Assembly: GCF_009733865.1 (NCBI RefSeq)
Contig: NZ_WOFB01000003.1
Coordinates: 62,001-126,000, forward strand
Direction: 5' to 3'
DNA from: Oceanobacillus salinisoli
GTDB lineage: Bacteria > Bacillota > Bacilli > Bacillales > Amphibacillaceae
Length of the DNA stretch: 64,000 nucleotides
The notes under the pieces: model-generated
What the model saw: only the letters and a program-made list of their open reading frames with translations
Databases searched by the model: none
What the model was told of the DNA's origin: nothing
Shown here: positions 26,432 through 36,070 of the stretch, in pieces
How positions within the stretch are numbered: position 1 is the first letter of the stretch
Layout: every line of letters begins with the position of its first letter
Translations under genes and position numbers: made by a program

Positions 26432-27529
26432 TTGAGCAGTCAGTTGTTTGACGCGTTAGAAAATTTATCAAAGGAAAAAGGAATTGAAAAGCAAGTGCTC
26501 TTAGAGGCATTAGAAGCTGCTCTGATTTCTGCGTACAAAAAGAATTTTAAATCTGCTTCCAATGTGAGAGTTGAGCTTGATGAAGAGACAGGAAGAATGA
26601 GTGTTTTTTCCAGAAAAACAGTTGTTGAAGAAGTGGAAGATCCTCAACAGGAGATTTCTGTAGATCAGGCGAGAGAAATTAATCTAAATCATGAAGTAGA
26701 GGATATCATTGAGGTGGAGGTAACACCAAAAGATTTTGGAAGAATTGCCGCCCAGGCAGCCAAACAGGTTGTGACGCAACGAGTAAGAGAAGCGGAACGT
26801 GGTGTAATTTTTTCGGAATACATTGATCGGGAAGAGGATGTAATGACTGGAATTATCCAACGAAAGGATTCTCGGTTTGTATATGTGAACTTGGGGAAAG
26901 TGGAAGCTAAACTGGCGGAAGCAGAACAGATGCCGACAGAGGAATATCATATCCATGATCGAATAAAGGTATTTGTTACGAAAGTGGAAAACACAAGTAA
27001 AGGTCCGCAAATCTATATTTCCAGATCACATCCCGGGTTATTAAAGCGTTTGTTCGAAATGGAAGTTCCAGAAATATATGATGGTACAGTAGAAATTAAA
27101 TCGGTTGCTAGAGAAGCGGGAGACAGATCAAAGATTTCCGTTTATGCTCCGGATCCTGATGTCGATCCAGTCGGTTCCTGTGTTGGTCAAAAGGGGCAGC
27201 GTGTACAAACCATTGTCAATGAACTGAAAGGAGAAAAAATTGATATTGTGGAGTGGTCAGAAGATCCGAAAGTCTATGTTTCTAATGCATTAAGCCCTTC
27301 GAAAGTGGTAGATGTACTTGTAGACGAAGAGGAAAAGGCTACGACAGTAATTGTTCCAGATTATCAGTTATCCCTTGCAATTGGTAAACGTGGTCAAAAT
27401 GCAAGACTCGCGGCCAAGTTAACGGGCTGGAAAATAGATATAAAGAGCGAGTCGGAGGCAAGAGAAGAAGGACTTTTAACCGAAGTGGAAGATTCTTATT
27501 CTAACGATGGGGAAGATTTGTTCGAATAA
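26432..27529 (+). CDS. nusA: Transcription termination/antitermination factor NusA
   Basis: NusA binds RNA polymerase and modulates pausing and termination. The 365-residue protein contains the N-terminal polymerase-binding domain (1-130), an S1 domain (about 135-200), and two KH domains (about 200-345) with GQKGQRVQTI and GKRGQNARLAAKL as the GxxG loops. As in other Firmicutes, the C-terminal acidic repeats of E. coli are absent. TTG 26432 is the start, 8 bases after AAAGGGGG, matching the homologous MSS start. It lies in the translation-factor operon. Confidence 0.97.
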   Translation: MSSQLFDALENLSKEKGIEKQVLLEALEAALISAYKKNFKSASNVRVELDEETGRMSVFSRKTVVEEVEDPQQEISVDQAREINLNHEVEDIIEVEVTPKDFGRIAAQAAKQVVTQRVREAERGVIFSEYIDREEDVMTGIIQRKDSRFVYVNLGKVEAKLAEAEQMPTEEYHIHDRIKVFVTKVENTSKGPQIYISRSHPGLLKRLFEMEVPEIYDGTVEIKSVAREAGDRSKISVYAPDPDVDPVGSCVGQKGQRVQTIVNELKGEKIDIVEWSEDPKVYVSNALSPSKVVDVLVDEEEKATTVIVPDYQLSLAIGKRGQNARLAAKLTGWKIDIKSESEAREEGLLTEVEDSYSNDGEDLFE

Positions 27530-27544
27530 GGAGGTAATCTTGTT

Positions 27545-27817
27545 GTGAAGAAACGAAAAGTACCTGAACGAAAATGTGTTATTACGAACGAAATGAAGCC
27601 TAAAAAAGATCTTATCCGTGTTGTCCGTAATAAAGAGGGAGAGGTTTTTGTCGATCCGACTGGCAAGAAAAACGGTCGTGGTGCATACCTTTCTAGAAGT
27701 TTAGACGTTATTTTACAGGCTGAAAAATCAAACGTACTAAATCGGCATTTAAATGCAGAAGTAGACTCTTCTGTTTATGAAGAGCTAAAAAAATTGGTGG
27801 ATGCCAATGAAAAATAG
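27545..27817 (+). CDS. rnpM: RNase P modulator RnpM (YlxR)
   Basis: A 90-residue basic protein of the YlxR family with the PERKCVITNEMKPKKDLIR start and the GRGAYLSRSLDVI signature. YlxR proteins bind RNA and, in B. subtilis, the RNase P RNA, modulating its activity. The start is GTG 27545, 9 bases after AAGGAGGT (27528-27535). It follows nusA by 15 bases, and its end overlaps the start of ylxQ, the standard operon order. Confidence 0.92.
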   Translation: MKKRKVPERKCVITNEMKPKKDLIRVVRNKEGEVFVDPTGKKNGRGAYLSRSLDVILQAEKSNVLNRHLNAEVDSSVYEELKKLVDANEK

Positions 27818-28106
27818 TTATTTAAATATGATAGGGCTGGCATATCGAGCAAGAAAGGTATCCCTTGGGGAAGAAACGATTATTAAAGATATTCAAAGAA
27901 ATAAAGCAAAATTGATACTTCTTGCAAATGATATTGGTCCGCAAACGAAGAAGAAACTAACGGATAAATGTAAATTTTATCATGTACCATTTATAATTGT
28001 GGATGATCGTGAAACATTATCCAACGCAATTGGAAAATCCCAAAGAGTAGCAATAGCTATATTAGATACAGGTTTCGCTAATAAAATTCAATCGTTACTC
28101 GGGTAA
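27807..28106 (+). CDS. ylxQ: L7Ae/L30e-family RNA-binding protein YlxQ
   Basis: A 99-residue ribosomal L7Ae-like protein, predicted to bind kink-turn RNA. The core [20 protein letters not shown], the [21 protein letters not shown] stretch region and [14 protein letters not shown] are typical of YlxQ. I chose ATG 27807, since GGTGG lies 6 bases upstream and ATG 27801 overlaps that site; both start inside the end of ylxR. It lies 20 bases before infB. Confidence 0.9.
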   Translation: MKNSYLNMIGLAYRARKVSLGEETIIKDIQRNKAKLILLANDIGPQTKKKLTDKCKFYHVPFIIVDDRETLSNAIGKSQRVAIAILDTGFANKIQSLLG

Positions 28107-28126
28107 TTAATTTCGGGGGTGAACGT

Positions 28127-30217
28127 ATGAGCAAAATGCGCGTATATGAATATGCAAAACAAAACCATACAACTAGTAAAGATGTAATCAATTATTTAAA
28201 TGAAATAAATGTGGAAGTAACCAACCATATGTCCACAATTTCACCAGAAACAATCGTGAAACTGGATGAAAAATTTAAAAAGGCAAATCAAGGCTCAAGT
28301 CAAGGAAATAATAAGAAACAGACAGAGAAAAAAGGAAAATATGAAAAGCCAAAATCTAAAAATCAGCAAAATCATAAACAAAAAAATAAAAACCAAAAAG
28401 GTCCAAAGAAAGCCAATAAAGATAAGGCCACTAATCATCATAAGCCGGAAGCAAAGAAAGAAACTCCAGAAAAAATTACGTATAGTAACACTTTAACTGT
28501 AAGTGACCTAGCAGATAAATTAAACAAAGAACCTGCTGAAATTATTAAGAAATTAATGTTCTTAGGGGTAATGGCTACCAAAAATCAGGACTTGGATGAT
28601 GATGCGGTTGAACTGATTTGCAGTGAATTTAATGTTGAAGTTGAAAAAGAAATTATTTTAGATGATACTGACCTTGATAAATATGTTGTGGAGGACAAAG
28701 AAGAAGATTTAATCGAAAGACCTGCTGTTGTTACGATTATGGGGCACGTTGACCATGGTAAAACAACATTGCTTGATTCCATTCGACATACAAAAGTAAC
28801 TGCCGGAGAAGCAGGAGGAATCACGCAGCATATTGGTGCATACCAAGTGGAAGTAGAAGGCAAAAGAATTACCTTCCTCGACACTCCAGGACACGCTGCA
28901 TTTACGAGTATGCGTTCGCGTGGAGCGCAAGTTACTGATATTGCCATTTTAGTTGTTGCTGCAGATGATGGTGTGATGCCGCAAACGGTAGAAGCTATTA
29001 ACCATGCGAAAGCAGCGGAAGTTCCAATTATTATCGCAGTGAACAAAATGGATAAAGAAGGAGCAAACCCTGACCGAGTTATGCAGGAATTAACGGAATA
29101 TGAACTTATTCCTGAAGACTGGGGCGGAAGCACGATTTTTGTTAACATGTCTGCCATCAAGAATGAAGGTATTGATGATTTGCTGGAAATGATTTTACTT
29201 GTAGCTGAAGTAGAAGAATTAAAAGCTAATCCAAAAGCCAATGCATTCGGAACTGTAATTGAAGCAGAATTGGATAAAGGCCGTGGAAGTGTTGCAACTT
29301 TACTTGTACAAAATGGAACACTTCATGTAGGTGATTCCCTTGTAGTTGGAAATACCTTTGGTCGTGTTCGTGCAATGATTAATGATACTGGTGCACGAGT
29401 AGAGGAAGCGGGACCTTCCATGCCGGTAGAAATTACAGGATTACATGATGTACCGCAAGCAGGAGATCAGTTCCTTGTATTTGATGAGGAGAAAAAAGCT
29501 CGTCAAATCGGTGAAGCTCGTCAGCAGCGGGCAATTGCAGCTAACCGTAATGAACAATCAAAAGTAAGTCTGGATGACTTGTTTGAACAAATTAAACAAG
29601 GGGAAATGAAAGAATTAAATATCATTATTAAGGCTGACGTTCAAGGTTCTGCAGAGGCCCTTTCTTCCTCCTTACAAAAAATTGACGTTGAAGGAGTTAA
29701 AATCAATATTATCCACACTGGAGTAGGAGCAATTACGGAATCAGATATTATTTTAGCTTCTGCGTCCAATGCCATTGTTATTGGCTTTAACGTACGTCCA
29801 GATGCAAATGCTAAAGGATCTGCGGAAAGAGAGAAAGTAGACATTCGACTACATCGTGTTATTTATAAGGTGATTGAAGAAATTGAGGCAGCAATGAAAG
29901 GTCTCCTAGACCCAGAGTTTGAGGAAAAAGTCATCGGGCAAGCAGAAGTTCGTGAAACATTTAAAGTCTCCAAAGTAGGTACGATTGCCGGTTCCTACGT
30001 GACGGATGGTAAAATCACTCGTGATGCAGGTGTACGTGTAATTCGGGACGGAGTTGTCCTATTCGAAGGCGAAATTGATACACTTAAACGATTTAAAGAT
30101 GACGTGAAAGAAGTTGCACAAAATTATGAATGTGGTATAACAATCACGAATTTTAATGATATTAAAGTAGGAGATGTCATCGAAGCGTTTGTGATGGAGG
30201 AAATTGAACGTACATGA
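28127..30217 (+). CDS. infB: Translation initiation factor IF-2
   Basis: IF-2 is the GTPase that places initiator tRNA on the 30S subunit. The 696-residue protein has an IF2-N motif (1-45), a low-complexity Lys/Asn/Gln linker (about 50-115), a second IF2-N-like domain, then the G domain with [12 protein letters not shown] (about 205), DTPGHAAF and AVNKMDKEG, domain II, and the C-terminal tRNA-binding domain with [17 protein letters not shown] 28127 follows TCGGGGGTG. Its stop overlaps the ylxP start by 4 bases. Confidence 0.97.
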   Translation: MSKMRVYEYAKQNHTTSKDVINYLNEINVEVTNHMSTISPETIVKLDEKFKKANQGSSQGNNKKQTEKKGKYEKPKSKNQQNHKQKNKNQKGPKKANKDKATNHHKPEAKKETPEKITYSNTLTVSDLADKLNKEPAEIIKKLMFLGVMATKNQDLDDDAVELICSEFNVEVEKEIILDDTDLDKYVVEDKEEDLIERPAVVTIMGHVDHGKTTLLDSIRHTKVTAGEAGGITQHIGAYQVEVEGKRITFLDTPGHAAFTSMRSRGAQVTDIAILVVAADDGVMPQTVEAINHAKAAEVPIIIAVNKMDKEGANPDRVMQELTEYELIPEDWGGSTIFVNMSAIKNEGIDDLLEMILLVAEVEELKANPKANAFGTVIEAELDKGRGSVATLLVQNGTLHVGDSLVVGNTFGRVRAMINDTGARVEEAGPSMPVEITGLHDVPQAGDQFLVFDEEKKARQIGEARQQRAIAANRNEQSKVSLDDLFEQIKQGEMKELNIIIKADVQGSAEALSSSLQKIDVEGVKINIIHTGVGAITESDIILASASNAIVIGFNVRPDANAKGSAEREKVDIRLHRVIYKVIEEIEAAMKGLLDPEFEEKVIGQAEVRETFKVSKVGTIAGSYVTDGKITRDAGVRVIRDGVVLFEGEIDTLKRFKDDVKEVAQNYECGITITNFNDIKVGDVIEAFVMEEIERT

Positions 30218-30492
30218 TTATGTATGCCGAAGTGGAGTGTATTATGTATGAAGGACATTCGTTGAAGCATAAACGCTCCATTATAAAACGAATTATTACA
30301 AAGTTAAAAAATGATTTTAATGTAGCTGTTACTGAATTGGATTATCATGATTTGTGGCAGCGAACAAAGCTGGGAATTGTAACCATTTCGACCAGCCTGA
30401 CTCACGCTGAACAGATTATTCAAGAGGTGCTGCGTGTAATTGATACGTTTCCAGAGATAGAACGTACGGTTACGAATGTAGAAAGAATCTAA
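30214..30492 (+). CDS. ylxP: DUF503 protein YlxP
   Basis: A 92-residue DUF503 protein of unknown function, always found between infB and rbfA in Bacillales. The stretch [20 protein letters not shown] and the C-terminal [14 protein letters not shown] are family hallmarks. ATG 30214 overlaps the infB stop (ATGA), so it is translationally coupled. Its position suggests a part in ribosome biogenesis, but no activity can be read from the sequence. Confidence 0.92.
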   Translation: MIMYAEVECIMYEGHSLKHKRSIIKRIITKLKNDFNVAVTELDYHDLWQRTKLGIVTISTSLTHAEQIIQEVLRVIDTFPEIERTVTNVERI

Positions 30493-30534
30493 GGTGTCAC
30501 TTCTTAACTACTTGTTTTTAATGAGGTGAAAATA

Positions 30535-30876
30535 ATGGCTGAACTACGTGCAAACCGTGTAGCTGAACAAATGAAAAAAGAGTTAGGGGAAATCCTTACA
30601 AGAAAAATAAAAGACCCAAGAGTAGGTTTTGTAACAGTCACCGATATAGAAGTAACGGGGGACCTTCAACAAGCAACCATTTTTATTTCTGTTTTAGGTG
30701 ATGAGAAACAAAAGAAAGATACGTTATTAGGGCTTGCGAAAGCGAAAGGATTTATTCGATCGGAAATTGGAAAAAGAATCCGTTTAAGAAAAACACCTGA
30801 ACTTACTTTTGAGTTTGATGAGGCTTACGCATATGGAAATCATATTGAAACCATATTACGTGATTTAAATAAATAA
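30535..30876 (+). CDS. rbfA: Ribosome-binding factor A
   Basis: RbfA binds the 30S precursor and helps maturation of the 16S rRNA 5' end. The 113-residue protein shows [36 protein letters not shown] and the KH-like [19 protein letters not shown] segment. ATG 30535 is preceded by GAGGTG; the in-frame GTG at 30526 overlaps that site. A terminator 40 bases downstream ends the rimP-rbfA operon. Confidence 0.96.
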   Translation: MAELRANRVAEQMKKELGEILTRKIKDPRVGFVTVTDIEVTGDLQQATIFISVLGDEKQKKDTLLGLAKAKGFIRSEIGKRIRLRKTPELTFEFDEAYAYGNHIETILRDLNK

Positions 30877-30918
30877 AAAAATGTGCATAAGTGCCAATTA
30901 TATGCCTTATGCTTAGGG

Positions 30919-30956
30919 GATCTGACTCGTGTATTTCATTCGGGTCAGATTTTTCC
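30919..30956 (+). terminator. Intrinsic terminator after rbfA
   Basis: ATCTGACTCG (30920-30929) pairs with CGGGTCAGAT (30941-30950), then TTTTCC. A second small inverted repeat GCATAAG/CTTATGC (30885-30912) precedes it. Confidence 0.8.
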
Positions 30957-31085
30957 ATGCTACATAAGAAAATGATAAAGCGAATCTTTAATCATTGGGG
31001 GTTTTTCATCCTTACTGATTGTTAGATGAACGAATTACGTGATAAGTTCGTCAATAAATAATCGTTAGAATTTGGAGGTAATGGA

Positions 31086-31973
31086 ATGGACGGTATTTTG
31101 CCATTGTGGAAGCCGAGAGGAATGACATCACATGATTGCGTAATGAAATGCAGAAAGCTTTTTAAGACGAAAAAAGTTGGTCATACTGGAACCCTTGACC
31201 CCGAAGTAGATGGTATTTTACCAATTTGTATTGGACAAGCAACGAAAATAGTTCCGTTTTTGACAGATACGAAGAAAACATATATAGCTGAAGTGAAATT
31301 AGGAGTAGCGACAGATACAGAAGATGCACATGGTTCTATTGTGGAAGAAAGAATGGTGTTACAGTCGCCTTCTGCAGAACGTGTGAGGAATGTATTACAC
31401 TCTTTTCGGGGAACGATTACACAAGTTCCACCAATGTATTCAGCTGTAAAAGTGAAAGGAAAAAAACTTTATGAATACGCTCGGGAGAATAAAACTGTTG
31501 AACGACCTAAGCGTCAAGTAACTATTTTTTGGATAGAATTGCTGGAAATGAATCAAGATCGTTTTCGTATTAAAGTCGTTTGTTCAAAGGGAACTTATAT
31601 ACGGACTTTATGTGTTGATATTGGAAAAGAGTTGGGGTATCCCGCTCATATGTCTGATTTAACTAGAATAGAAACAGCGTCTTTTTCAAAGAAAAATTCC
31701 GTAGATTTTGCTACTATAGAAGAAGCGGTAGAAAAAAACGAGCAAGAGAAGCTTCTATTACCTATTTCTATAGGATTGGATCATCTTGATAAACTATACG
31801 TGGATGAAAAAACCGGAAAGAAAGTAGCAAATGGACAGAAACTTCCAAAGCCGGAAATACCACTCAAAACAGATCCTTTTGTAGTGATAAACGGTGAAAA
31901 ACTACTCGCAATCTATCAAATCCACCCTGAAAACAGAGAACAAATGAAACCAGTTCGTGTTTTTAATGGGTGA
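31086..31973 (+). CDS. truB: tRNA pseudouridine 55 synthase TruB
   Basis: TruB makes pseudouridine 55 in the T-loop of tRNAs. The 295-residue protein has the catalytic Asp38 in GHTGTLDPEVDG, the start DGILPLWKPRGMTSHDCV, YSAVKVKGKKLYEYAREN, VVCSKGTYIRTL and a C-terminal PUA-like segment. ATG 31086 follows TGGAGG by about 7 bases. The gene is separated from rbfA by a terminator and 209 bases, so it probably has its own promoter, and it is followed by ribF after 21 bases. Confidence 0.96.
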   Translation: MDGILPLWKPRGMTSHDCVMKCRKLFKTKKVGHTGTLDPEVDGILPICIGQATKIVPFLTDTKKTYIAEVKLGVATDTEDAHGSIVEERMVLQSPSAERVRNVLHSFRGTITQVPPMYSAVKVKGKKLYEYARENKTVERPKRQVTIFWIELLEMNQDRFRIKVVCSKGTYIRTLCVDIGKELGYPAHMSDLTRIETASFSKKNSVDFATIEEAVEKNEQEKLLLPISIGLDHLDKLYVDEKTGKKVANGQKLPKPEIPLKTDPFVVINGEKLLAIYQIHPENREQMKPVRVFNG

Positions 31974-31994
31974 GAAAAGTGCAGGTGAATAAAT

Positions 31995-32936
31995 ATGGAA
32001 ATATTTGAAATAACCTATCCGCATACATTCGAATATAACGAACTCCCCAATACGATAACTGCTATTGGATTTTTTGATGGGATACATAGGGGACATCAAA
32101 AAGTAATTAAAGAAGCAATAAAGGAATCAGCGGAAAGAAGAATGGAGAATGCAGTCATTACGTTTCATCCGCATCCATCAGTTGTATTAAAAAATGGAAA
32201 TCATGATGTAGAGTACATTACACCAATGAAGGAAAAAAAGAAGATACTTGAAAATTTAGGCGTAGATCGTTTATATATTATAGAATTTAATAAGGAGCTT
32301 TCTCAGCTATCTCCACAGGAATTTATTGACCATTTTATTATAGGATTAAATATTAAACATGTAGTAGCAGGTTTTGACTATACCTTTGGTCATAGAGGAA
32401 GCGGAAATATGACAAATATTGGAGACTACACTCGGGATGCCTTTACATATACTACGATTGAAAAAGTTACACTGAAAGAGGAGAAGGTAAGTTCTTCCAG
32501 AATAAGAAATCTTTTAAAAGAAGGTAGAGTAGATGAAGCCAATTTACTACTTTCCCGTCCCTTTAAATTGACTGGAATCGTAATTAGAGGTGATCAGCGG
32601 GGGAGAGAAATTGGGTACCCTACTGCTAACTTAGAAGTCGACCCGGAAGCTTTATTACCAAAACAGGGTATTTATGCCGTAAAAGTGATTTATGGGAATG
32701 AACAATTTAATGGAATGGCAAATATTGGAACAAATCCTACGTTTACCGCCGACAGGAAAGATTTATCCGTAGAAATTCATATTTTTGATTATAATAATAA
32801 CCTTTATGGGGAAGAATTAACAGTAGAATGGTATCAATATATGCGAGAAGAAAAGAAATTTGATAGTGTTGAATCCTTGATAGAACAAATGGCGTTAGAT
32901 GAGAAAAACATTCGTCAGTACTTCTCAATGTCATAG
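31995..32936 (+). CDS. ribF: Bifunctional riboflavin kinase/FAD synthetase
   Basis: RibF (RibC in B. subtilis) converts riboflavin to FMN and then FAD. The 313-residue protein has the N-terminal nucleotidyltransferase with GFFDGIHRGHQKVI (residues about 28-41) and ISSSRIR-like VSSSRIRNLL, and the C-terminal flavokinase with GYPTANLEVD, ANIGTNPTF and the VEIHIFDYNNNLYGEEL stretch. ATG 31995 follows GCAGGTGAA. It is co-transcribed with truB and ends about 15 bases before the rpsO promoter. Confidence 0.96.
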   Translation: MEIFEITYPHTFEYNELPNTITAIGFFDGIHRGHQKVIKEAIKESAERRMENAVITFHPHPSVVLKNGNHDVEYITPMKEKKKILENLGVDRLYIIEFNKELSQLSPQEFIDHFIIGLNIKHVVAGFDYTFGHRGSGNMTNIGDYTRDAFTYTTIEKVTLKEEKVSSSRIRNLLKEGRVDEANLLLSRPFKLTGIVIRGDQRGREIGYPTANLEVDPEALLPKQGIYAVKVIYGNEQFNGMANIGTNPTFTADRKDLSVEIHIFDYNNNLYGEELTVEWYQYMREEKKFDSVESLIEQMALDEKNIRQYFSMS

Positions 32937-32949
32937 ATACTATTTTCAC

Positions 32950-32978
32950 TTGCAATTTCATGTAAAAAGCGTTATGCT
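32950..32978 (+). promoter_or_regulatory. Sigma-A promoter of rpsO
   Basis: TTGCAA (32950-32955), a 17-base spacer, and TATGCT (32973-32978). The transcript would start near 32985 and give a leader of about 80 bases. Confidence 0.65.
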
Positions 32979-32984
32979 AATAAT

Positions 32985-33060
32985 CGTGAAACCTTCCCTT
33001 GGCAAATCGTAACTCCGACGTTTGCTAGGAGATTGGGGATTAAGTATATAGTAGGAGGTG
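32985..33060 (+). promoter_or_regulatory. rpsO mRNA leader, probable S15 autoregulatory structure
   Basis: The leader folds: GCAAATCGT pairs with ACGTTTGC around a short loop, and CTTCCC upstream can pair with GGGGA downstream, forming a junction just ahead of the ribosome site. S15 represses its own mRNA through such a leader in Bacillales. The assignment rests on position and pairing. Confidence 0.5.
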
Positions 33061-33066
33061 CACCAG

Positions 33067-33336
33067 ATGGCAATTACACAAGAACGTAAGAATGAAATTA
33101 TTAATGAATTTAAAGTTCATGATACGGATACTGGTTCTCCAGAAGTACAAATTGCTGTACTTACGGAAGAAATCAATACGCTAAATGAACATTTACGTGT
33201 TCATAAGAAAGACCATCATTCACGTCGTGGTTTGTTAAAAATGGTTGGTAAACGTCGTAATTTACTAAACTATTTACGTAACAAAGACGTTACCCGTTAC
33301 CGTGAATTAATTAAAAAACTTGGTTTACGTCGATAA
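33067..33336 (+). CDS. rpsO: 30S ribosomal protein S15
   Basis: S15 is a primary 16S rRNA-binding protein. The 89-residue product has the standard length and the segments [32 protein letters not shown] and [17 protein letters not shown] 33067 follows GGAGGTG (33054-33060) by 6 bases; an in-frame ATG at 33058 overlaps that site. It has its own promoter, leader and terminator. Confidence 0.98.
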   Translation: MAITQERKNEIINEFKVHDTDTGSPEVQIAVLTEEINTLNEHLRVHKKDHHSRRGLLKMVGKRRNLLNYLRNKDVTRYRELIKKLGLRR

Positions 33337-33343
33337 TGGTGTT

Positions 33344-33376
33344 AAAGAAGCAGGAGAAATCCTGCTTCTTCTATTA
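33344..33376 (+). terminator. Intrinsic terminator after rpsO
   Basis: AAGAAGCAGGA, a GAAA loop, and TCCTGCTTCTT form an 11-bp perfect stem followed by CTATT. Confidence 0.85.
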
Positions 33377-33407
33377 TCTAAACTTATTTAATTACATAAT
33401 AGTGTGT

Positions 33408-33698
33408 GTTCAAAAAGGAGGATGAAAAGGACCGGTCGGCTAAAATCGCAACGTCCTGTGCGTCGAAAGTTCGAGGCGGAGAAGCTTTGAGTAGCGAGCC
33501 CCTAGCGTTGTGTGGTGACTTCTACGTTGTCCACAGGACAAGGAACACTTCGTCAGCGATACATCGCACGCAGAAAAAGTGCTTTTCTTTTTCAAGGACG
33601 TGGGCGGTTTTAGTAGAAGGTCCTCACCATACGTGAGCAACTAAAAAAGCGAGCCAACGAAGAAATTTGATGTGTCCTTTTCACCGGACTTTTTGAAC
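33408..33698 (+). repeat. D element, copy 2 (long form, 291 bases)
   Basis: Same ends as copy 1: GTTCAAAAAG (33408-33417) and CTTTTTGAAC (33689-33698), and a nested stem TGAAAAGGAC with GTCCTTTTCA. The GCTTT/AAAGC pairing is also kept. The extra length comes from two internal additions: about 30 bases after GGACCGG and about 130 bases after AGTAGCGA. It lies between rpsO and pnp in the same orientation as copy 1. The open frame through it (33406-33636) is a by-product of the repeat. Confidence 0.75.
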
Positions 33699-33827
33699 AT
33701 CCTCTAATAAGAATTAGTCTTTCTGTAAGTTCTTCTCTTAAGGTATAATAAGGGATAAAATTTACATTTATGATTATAAACTATAAAATGAAGATAGAAT
33801 GTAGTATGAAAGGAGCACTATATCGAA

Positions 33828-35942
33828 ATGGTAGAAGAAAAACAGATATTCTCCACGGAAATTTCTGGTAAAAAGTTTACTGTGGAAATTGGAGAACTAG
33901 CTAAACAAGCCAATGGTGCTTGTATGGTACACTATGGTGATACATCGGTATTAGCGGTTGCAACCGCATCAAAAGAGCCCAAAGATTTACCGTTTTTCCC
34001 ATTAACGGTTAATTACGAAGAACGATTATATGCAGTAGGTAAGATCCCGGGTGGATTTATTAAACGTGAAGGAAGACCCAGCGAGAAAGCAATTCTTTCT
34101 TCGAGACTCATTGACAGACCAATCCGTCCAATGTTTCCTGATGGGTTTCGAAATGAAGTACAAGTCATCAGTACAGTAATGAGTGTTGATCAGGATTGTT
34201 CAACAGAGATTGCCGCAATGATAGGTTCATCGATTGCATTAAGTGTGTCAGATATTCCATTTGAGCAGCCGATCGCAGGAGTTCATGTAGGTCGCATTGA
34301 TGGTAAGTTTGTTATTAATCCAACTGTTGAACAGGATGAAAAAAGTGATATTGATTTAACAGTAGCTGGAACAAAAGATGCAATTAACATGGTTGAGGCT
34401 GGTGCCAATGAGGTTCCAGAAGAAGTAATGCTTGAAGCTATTATGTTTGGCCATGAAGAAATTAAGCGTCTTGTAGCATTCCAAGAAGAAATCATTCAAG
34501 CTGCTGGTTCAGAAAAATTCGAAGTGGAGCTTTTCGAAGTGGACGATGATTTAAATGCCAAAGTTGAATCAGAAGCAAAAGAAAAATTGCTTGAAGCTAT
34601 TAAGGTTAAAGAAAAGCACGCAAGGGAAGAGGCTATCCAGCGTGTGAAAGAAGATGTTGTTGCAGGATATGAAGAAGAAGAACCCGAGGTTATTGATCAA
34701 GTAAAAACGATTTTGGAAAAAATGGTGAAAGCGGAAGTAAGACGTTTGATTACGGTGGAAAAAGTTCGTCCAGATGGAAGAAAAAATGACGAAATTCGAT
34801 CATTATCTTCACGTGTTGGAGTTTTACCAAGAACACATGGTTCAGGGTTATTTACGCGTGGACAAACTCAGGCGTTAAGTGTTTGTACACTAGGAGCATT
34901 GGGAGACGTTCAAATTCTAGATGGTTTAGATTTAGAAGAATCCAAACGTTTCATGCACCACTATAATTTTCCACAATACAGTGTTGGGGAAACAGGTCCA
35001 ATTAGAGGGCCGGGACGCCGTGAAATCGGACATGGTGCATTAGGGGAACGTGCACTGGAGAAAGTGATACCTACGGAGAAAGATTTCCCGTATACCATTC
35101 GCTTAGTATCTGAAGTATTAGAATCAAATGGTTCTACGTCACAGGCAAGTATTTGCGCAAGTACCTTAGCGATGATGGATGCAGGTGTACCGATTAAAGC
35201 ACCCGTAGCCGGTATTGCAATGGGACTTGTTAAATCTGGTGAAGATTATACGATTTTAACTGATATTCAAGGTATGGAAGATGCGCTTGGAGATATGGAC
35301 TTTAAGGTTGCAGGTACAGAAAAAGGTGTCACTGCCTTACAAATGGATATTAAGATTGATGGATTATCGAAGCAAATTTTGGAAGAAGCATTAACACAAG
35401 CGAAAAAAGGCCGGATGCAAATACTTGAATCGATGTTAGCAACCATTAATCAACCAAGAGAAGGTCTTTCTGATTATGCACCAAAAATCCTGACGATGAC
35501 AATTAATCCAGATAAAATCCGTGCAGTTATCGGGCCAAGCGGTAAACAAATTAATGAAATTATCGACGAAACTGGAGTTAAAATTGATATTGAACAGGAT
35601 GGAAGTATTTTTATCTCCTCGACAGACCCTGAAATGAACGAGAAAGCGAAGCAAATCATTGAAGATATAGTTCGAGAAGTGGAAGTTGGGCAAATATATC
35701 TTGGAACAGTGAAACGTATCGAAAAATTCGGGGCTTTTGTAGAATTATTTAAAGGAAAAGATGGATTGGTTCATATTTCTGAATTGGCTGAAGAAAGAAC
35801 AAATAAAGTAGAAGATGTCGTATCAATCGGTGATGAGATTTTAGTTAAAGTGAAAGAAATTGATCGACAAGGCAGAATTAATCTTTCCAGAAAAGCTGTC
35901 ATAAAAGAAGAAAAGGAAAGAAATGAAAAGGCGAAACAATAA
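33828..35942 (+). CDS. pnp: Polynucleotide phosphorylase
   Basis: PNPase is a phosphorolytic 3'-5' exoribonuclease and degradosome component. The 704-residue protein has two RNase PH domains (about 10-225 and 310-540), the second with the catalytic region [12 protein letters not shown] and [21 protein letters not shown] (split here for length), then a KH domain with [12 protein letters not shown] (about 565-577) and an S1 domain (about 620-690, [19 protein letters not shown]). ATG 33828 follows AAAGGAGCAC. A TATAAT at 33744-33749 is a plausible -10. Confidence 0.98.
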   Translation: MVEEKQIFSTEISGKKFTVEIGELAKQANGACMVHYGDTSVLAVATASKEPKDLPFFPLTVNYEERLYAVGKIPGGFIKREGRPSEKAILSSRLIDRPIRPMFPDGFRNEVQVISTVMSVDQDCSTEIAAMIGSSIALSVSDIPFEQPIAGVHVGRIDGKFVINPTVEQDEKSDIDLTVAGTKDAINMVEAGANEVPEEVMLEAIMFGHEEIKRLVAFQEEIIQAAGSEKFEVELFEVDDDLNAKVESEAKEKLLEAIKVKEKHAREEAIQRVKEDVVAGYEEEEPEVIDQVKTILEKMVKAEVRRLITVEKVRPDGRKNDEIRSLSSRVGVLPRTHGSGLFTRGQTQALSVCTLGALGDVQILDGLDLEESKRFMHHYNFPQYSVGETGPIRGPGRREIGHGALGERALEKVIPTEKDFPYTIRLVSEVLESNGSTSQASICASTLAMMDAGVPIKAPVAGIAMGLVKSGEDYTILTDIQGMEDALGDMDFKVAGTEKGVTALQMDIKIDGLSKQILEEALTQAKKGRMQILESMLATINQPREGLSDYAPKILTMTINPDKIRAVIGPSGKQINEIIDETGVKIDIEQDGSIFISSTDPEMNEKAKQIIEDIVREVEVGQIYLGTVKRIEKFGAFVELFKGKDGLVHISELAEERTNKVEDVVSIGDEILVKVKEIDRQGRINLSRKAVIKEEKERNEKAKQ

Positions 35943-35957
35943 AAATAACACTTACGA

Positions 35958-35990
35958 GAAAGAAGCTGTATAAGCAGTTTCTTTTTTTAT
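35958..35990 (+). terminator. Intrinsic terminator after pnp
   Basis: AAAGAAGCTG and CAGTTTCTTT form a stem with a short loop, followed by a run of seven T. Confidence 0.85.
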
Positions 35991-36070
35991 GCCGTAAACA
36001 AGGCTGTTTCCAGTTTTAATCATACCTTGTCCCTCCCATGCATAAAGTTGTAAAAGGAGGAGGGGTGAGG

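Noticed and set aside
28585-29241. 218-codon - strand open frame within infB
   Set aside because: Shadow of the strongly coding IF-2 G domain on the opposite strand; Ser/Thr-rich composition typical of antisense frames.
33406-33636. 76-codon open frame inside the long D element
   Set aside because: It is a by-product of the repeat; the start overlaps the AAAAAGGAGG of the conserved 5' arm and the frame is not kept in the short copy.
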